Shown one piece after another: positions 5,811-7,415 of a stretch of 7,415 bases of DNA. This stretch comes from an uncultured Saprospiraceae bacterium (GTDB lineage: Bacteria > Bacteroidota > Bacteroidia > Chitinophagales > Saprospiraceae). Below the pieces are notes generated by a model, which saw nothing but the letters and a program-made list of their open reading frames with translations, searched no databases and was not told the DNA's origin. The position numbers and the translations under genes were made by a program. The stretch is from assembly GCA_905479665.1 (NCBI GenBank), contig CAJQNM010000466.1:1-7415 (forward strand), read 5' to 3'. Each line of letters begins with the position of its first letter. The stretch's first letter is position 1.

Positions 5811-6668
5811 ATGAAAAATATTATTCTTCTTATTGGTTTTTCTATTTCAGCGCAAGTCCTCCTCGCTGGAGGGCCCTGGCCACAGGCTAAGGGTGATTTT
5901 TACTTAAAATTGTCTCAGTGGTGGGTGGTTTTTGATCAGCATTATACCGATCAAGGATTATTGGATCCAAACATTACCACAGGTTTGCACAACACCAATT
6001 TTTATGCCGAATATGGTCTAGGCAGTAATTTAACTGCCGTAGTAAATGCACCTATATTTAGTCGTAATTATTCCAATAATTTGGTGTCAAATACCACCCA
6101 AGATGTGCTCATTGCCGGAGAGGCGATAAACTCTGTTGGTGATATTGATCTTGCTGTGAAATATAGTTTTGCTACAGGTAAAATTCCTTTGTCAGCCACG
6201 CTCTTATTTGGCCTGCCGACCGGAAAGACGAACGGAGGCACGCAAGGTAACTTGCAAACAGGTGATGGCGAGTTCAATCAAATGATCAGCCTCGATGCAG
6301 GCTTTGGCGGTGGTGAAAATGTACCTTGGTATGTGAGTGCCTCAGTTGGTTTCAACAATCGCACAAATCAATTTTCAGATGAGATTCGAGGAGGACTGGA
6401 AGCGGGACTAGGTCTATTTAATAAGCGCCTTTGGCTCAATTCTCGGCTACAAATGGTAGAGTCATTGCGTAATGGAGCCACTGCTGAAACGACTACCAGC
6501 ACAAGTATTTTTGCCAACAATAGTGAGTACCTTAGTCTGGGACTAGAGGTAAATCTCAACATCACCGATCGGATGGGTGTTTCCGCTTCGGTAGCAGGAG
6601 CTTTGCGCGGAGAGATTATTGCTGCCGCTCCTTCGTACTCCGTTGGCGTATTTTACACTGGCAAATAA
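5811..6668 (+). CDS. Outer-membrane beta-barrel protein, MetA-like (phenol-degradation type)
   Basis: The 285-residue protein has a Sec signal peptide (hydrophobic 4-18, likely cut after Ala19 before GGPWPQ). The mature chain alternates polar and hydrophobic residues with many aromatic ends, as in a beta-barrel: for example YLKLSQWWVVFDQ (31-43) and FYAEYGLGSNLTAVVNAP (64-81). The blocks SVGDIDLAVKYSF (108-120), FGLPTGK (133-139) and QTGDGEF (149-155) match the pattern of the MetA_deg/putative transporter group (PF13557-like). The function of this group is poorly known and the link to phenol degradation is only a name. It ends in a strand plus TGK rather than a terminal aromatic residue. It follows the DM13 lipoprotein at 22 bp, so a surface complex is possible but inferred. 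Confidence 0.8.
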   Translation: MKNIILLIGFSISAQVLLAGGPWPQAKGDFYLKLSQWWVVFDQHYTDQGLLDPNITTGLHNTNFYAEYGLGSNLTAVVNAPIFSRNYSNNLVSNTTQDVLIAGEAINSVGDIDLAVKYSFATGKIPLSATLLFGLPTGKTNGGTQGNLQTGDGEFNQMISLDAGFGGGENVPWYVSASVGFNNRTNQFSDEIRGGLEAGLGLFNKRLWLNSRLQMVESLRNGATAETTTSTSIFANNSEYLSLGLEVNLNITDRMGVSASVAGALRGEIIAAAPSYSVGVFYTGK

Positions 6669-6683
6669 ATAGGTAGAGAACAA

Positions 6684-6691
6684 TACCTTTG
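6684..6691 (+). promoter_or_regulatory. Candidate -7 box for the M28 peptidase gene
   Basis: TACCTTTG is a perfect match to the Bacteroidota -7 element TAnnTTTG. It lies in the 45-bp gap after the barrel gene, 22 bp before the peptidase ATG. No convincing TTTG is present at the -33 distance, which would fall at the end of the barrel gene, so strength is uncertain. No terminator is seen between the two genes, so read-through is also possible. Confidence 0.45.
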
Positions 6692-6713
6692 GTCCGTCAA
6701 ATAATGATGACCA

Positions 6714-7415
6714 ATGCGTAGATTTTTGTCGATCCTATTCCTGCTGCTTAGTACATTTTTGGCCACTGCCCAACAACCTCCCGCAGAGGTTGCCCTTCTT
6801 TATCAAATTGCTGCCGCCCCCGACGCCGAAAGAATCGAACAAGACATTAGAAGGTTGGTGTCGTTCGGTACTCGCAATACACTTTCCGATACAACATCTG
6901 AAACCCGTGGCATTGGGGCAGCTCGTCGGTGGGTAAAGGCAGAATTTGATCGAATTTCGGACGCTTGTGATGGATGCCTAGAGGTACGGTTTGAGCGTGG
7001 GTTGATCACCTCTGCTGAAAACCCTCGCATACCGAGGGATGTAATGGTGGTTAATGTGATCGCAACGCTAAGAGGAAGAACTCACCCAGACCGATATGTA
7101 ATTATGTCTGGCGATATAGATTCGCGCGCCAGCATTGGGACCGATGCAGAGACAGATGCTCCGGGCGCCAATGACAATGCATCGGGTGTGGCCGGCTTGC
7201 TGGAGGCAGCACGGGTATTGAGCCATCATGAGTATGCCTCGTCGATTGTCTTTGCCGCACTCTCTGGTGAAGAACAGGGCTTATTCGGCGGAAAGATCAT
7301 GGCGGCCAACGCAAAGCAGGACGACTGGGATATTGTCGGGGTATTGAATAATGAACTGATCGGCAACCTCCGCGGCATCGACGGGGTGATTGACAATTCG
7401 TCGTTTCGAGTTTTT
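6714..7415 (+). CDS. Secreted M28-family zinc metallopeptidase, 3' part missing
   Basis: The frame is open from ATG 6714 to the window edge (234 codons, no stop), so the C-terminal part is not seen. A signal peptide is clear: MRRF, a Leu-rich core, and probable cleavage after Ala19 (ATA-QQ). From about residue 110 the sequence follows the M28 aminopeptidase fold: VVNVIATLRG (112-121), YVIMSGDIDSR (128-138), PGANDNASG (150-158) with the bridging Asp154, SGEEQGL (184-190) with the catalytic Glu186 and ligand Glu187, and LNNELIGN (211-218). Members cleave N-terminal residues or act as carboxypeptidases outside the cytoplasm using two zinc ions. Two ligand positions differ from the usual: Asp134 where H of HxD is expected, and Glu214 where Asp is expected. 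The last ligand His lies beyond the window. It may be a subfamily with changed metal preference. Confidence 0.9.
   Translation, partial: MRRFLSILFLLLSTFLATAQQPPAEVALLYQIAAAPDAERIEQDIRRLVSFGTRNTLSDTTSETRGIGAARRWVKAEFDRISDACDGCLEVRFERGLITSAENPRIPRDVMVVNVIATLRGRTHPDRYVIMSGDIDSRASIGTDAETDAPGANDNASGVAGLLEAARVLSHHEYASSIVFAALSGEEQGLFGGKIMAANAKQDDWDIVGVLNNELIGNLRGIDGVIDNSSFRVF

Overview
The window looks like chromosomal DNA of a member of the Bacteroidota, probably an environmental Cytophagales-type bacterium; this placement is inferred. The evidence is as follows: A-rich leaders rather than clear Shine-Dalgarno sites before most starts; two sequences resembling the Bacteroidota -7 promoter element (TAnnTTTG); a lipoprotein with acidic residues right after the lipidated cysteine; a DM13-domain lipoprotein next to an outer-membrane barrel; and an M28 peptidase of a type I associate with this phylum. 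There are eight protein genes, one on the minus strand and seven on the plus strand. The last runs off the right edge.

Left part (1-1890). An AT-rich stretch with no visible gene (1-72) is followed by a 168-bp imperfect palindrome with perfect 16-bp ends (73-240) that looks like a non-autonomous mobile element. It ends five bases from the stop codon of a minus-strand AAA+ ATPase/PD-(D/E)XK-type gene (246-1706). The ATPase and the following hydrolase gene are divergent. Between them, and running into the ATPase start, is a cluster of a 13-bp motif (three full copies, one partial copy, alternating orientation; 1678-1780) that may control the ATPase or mark the edge of an inserted module.

Middle part (1892-5077). 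An alpha/beta hydrolase of the non-heme haloperoxidase/arylesterase type and an NADPH-dependent FMN reductase-like flavoprotein are 19 bp apart and probably form an operon. An AraC-family regulator follows, then an AhpD-like carboxymuconolactone decarboxylase-family protein. The gap between regulator and AhpD-like gene holds two direct GTGCAAG repeats exactly 21 bp apart, just upstream of or overlapping the expected -33 position of a -7-like box. That is the layout expected for an AraC-type activator. A strong intrinsic terminator closes this block. The three enzymes suggest a small redox or detoxification locus, but the substrate cannot be read from the sequence.

Right part (5102-7415). A predicted surface lipoprotein with an Ig-like region and a DM13 domain is followed at 22 bp by a predicted outer-membrane beta-barrel of the MetA-like type. 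Both starts share the same 14-nt context. After a short gap carrying a perfect TAnnTTTG box comes the 5' part of a secreted M28-family metallopeptidase in which two of the usual metal-ligand positions appear altered (His to Asp, Asp to Glu).

No tRNA, rRNA, CRISPR array or complete insertion sequence was seen. No clearly new multi-gene system is evident. The best candidates for something undescribed are the motif cluster at the ATPase start, the DM13 lipoprotein/barrel pair and the altered M28 metal site.
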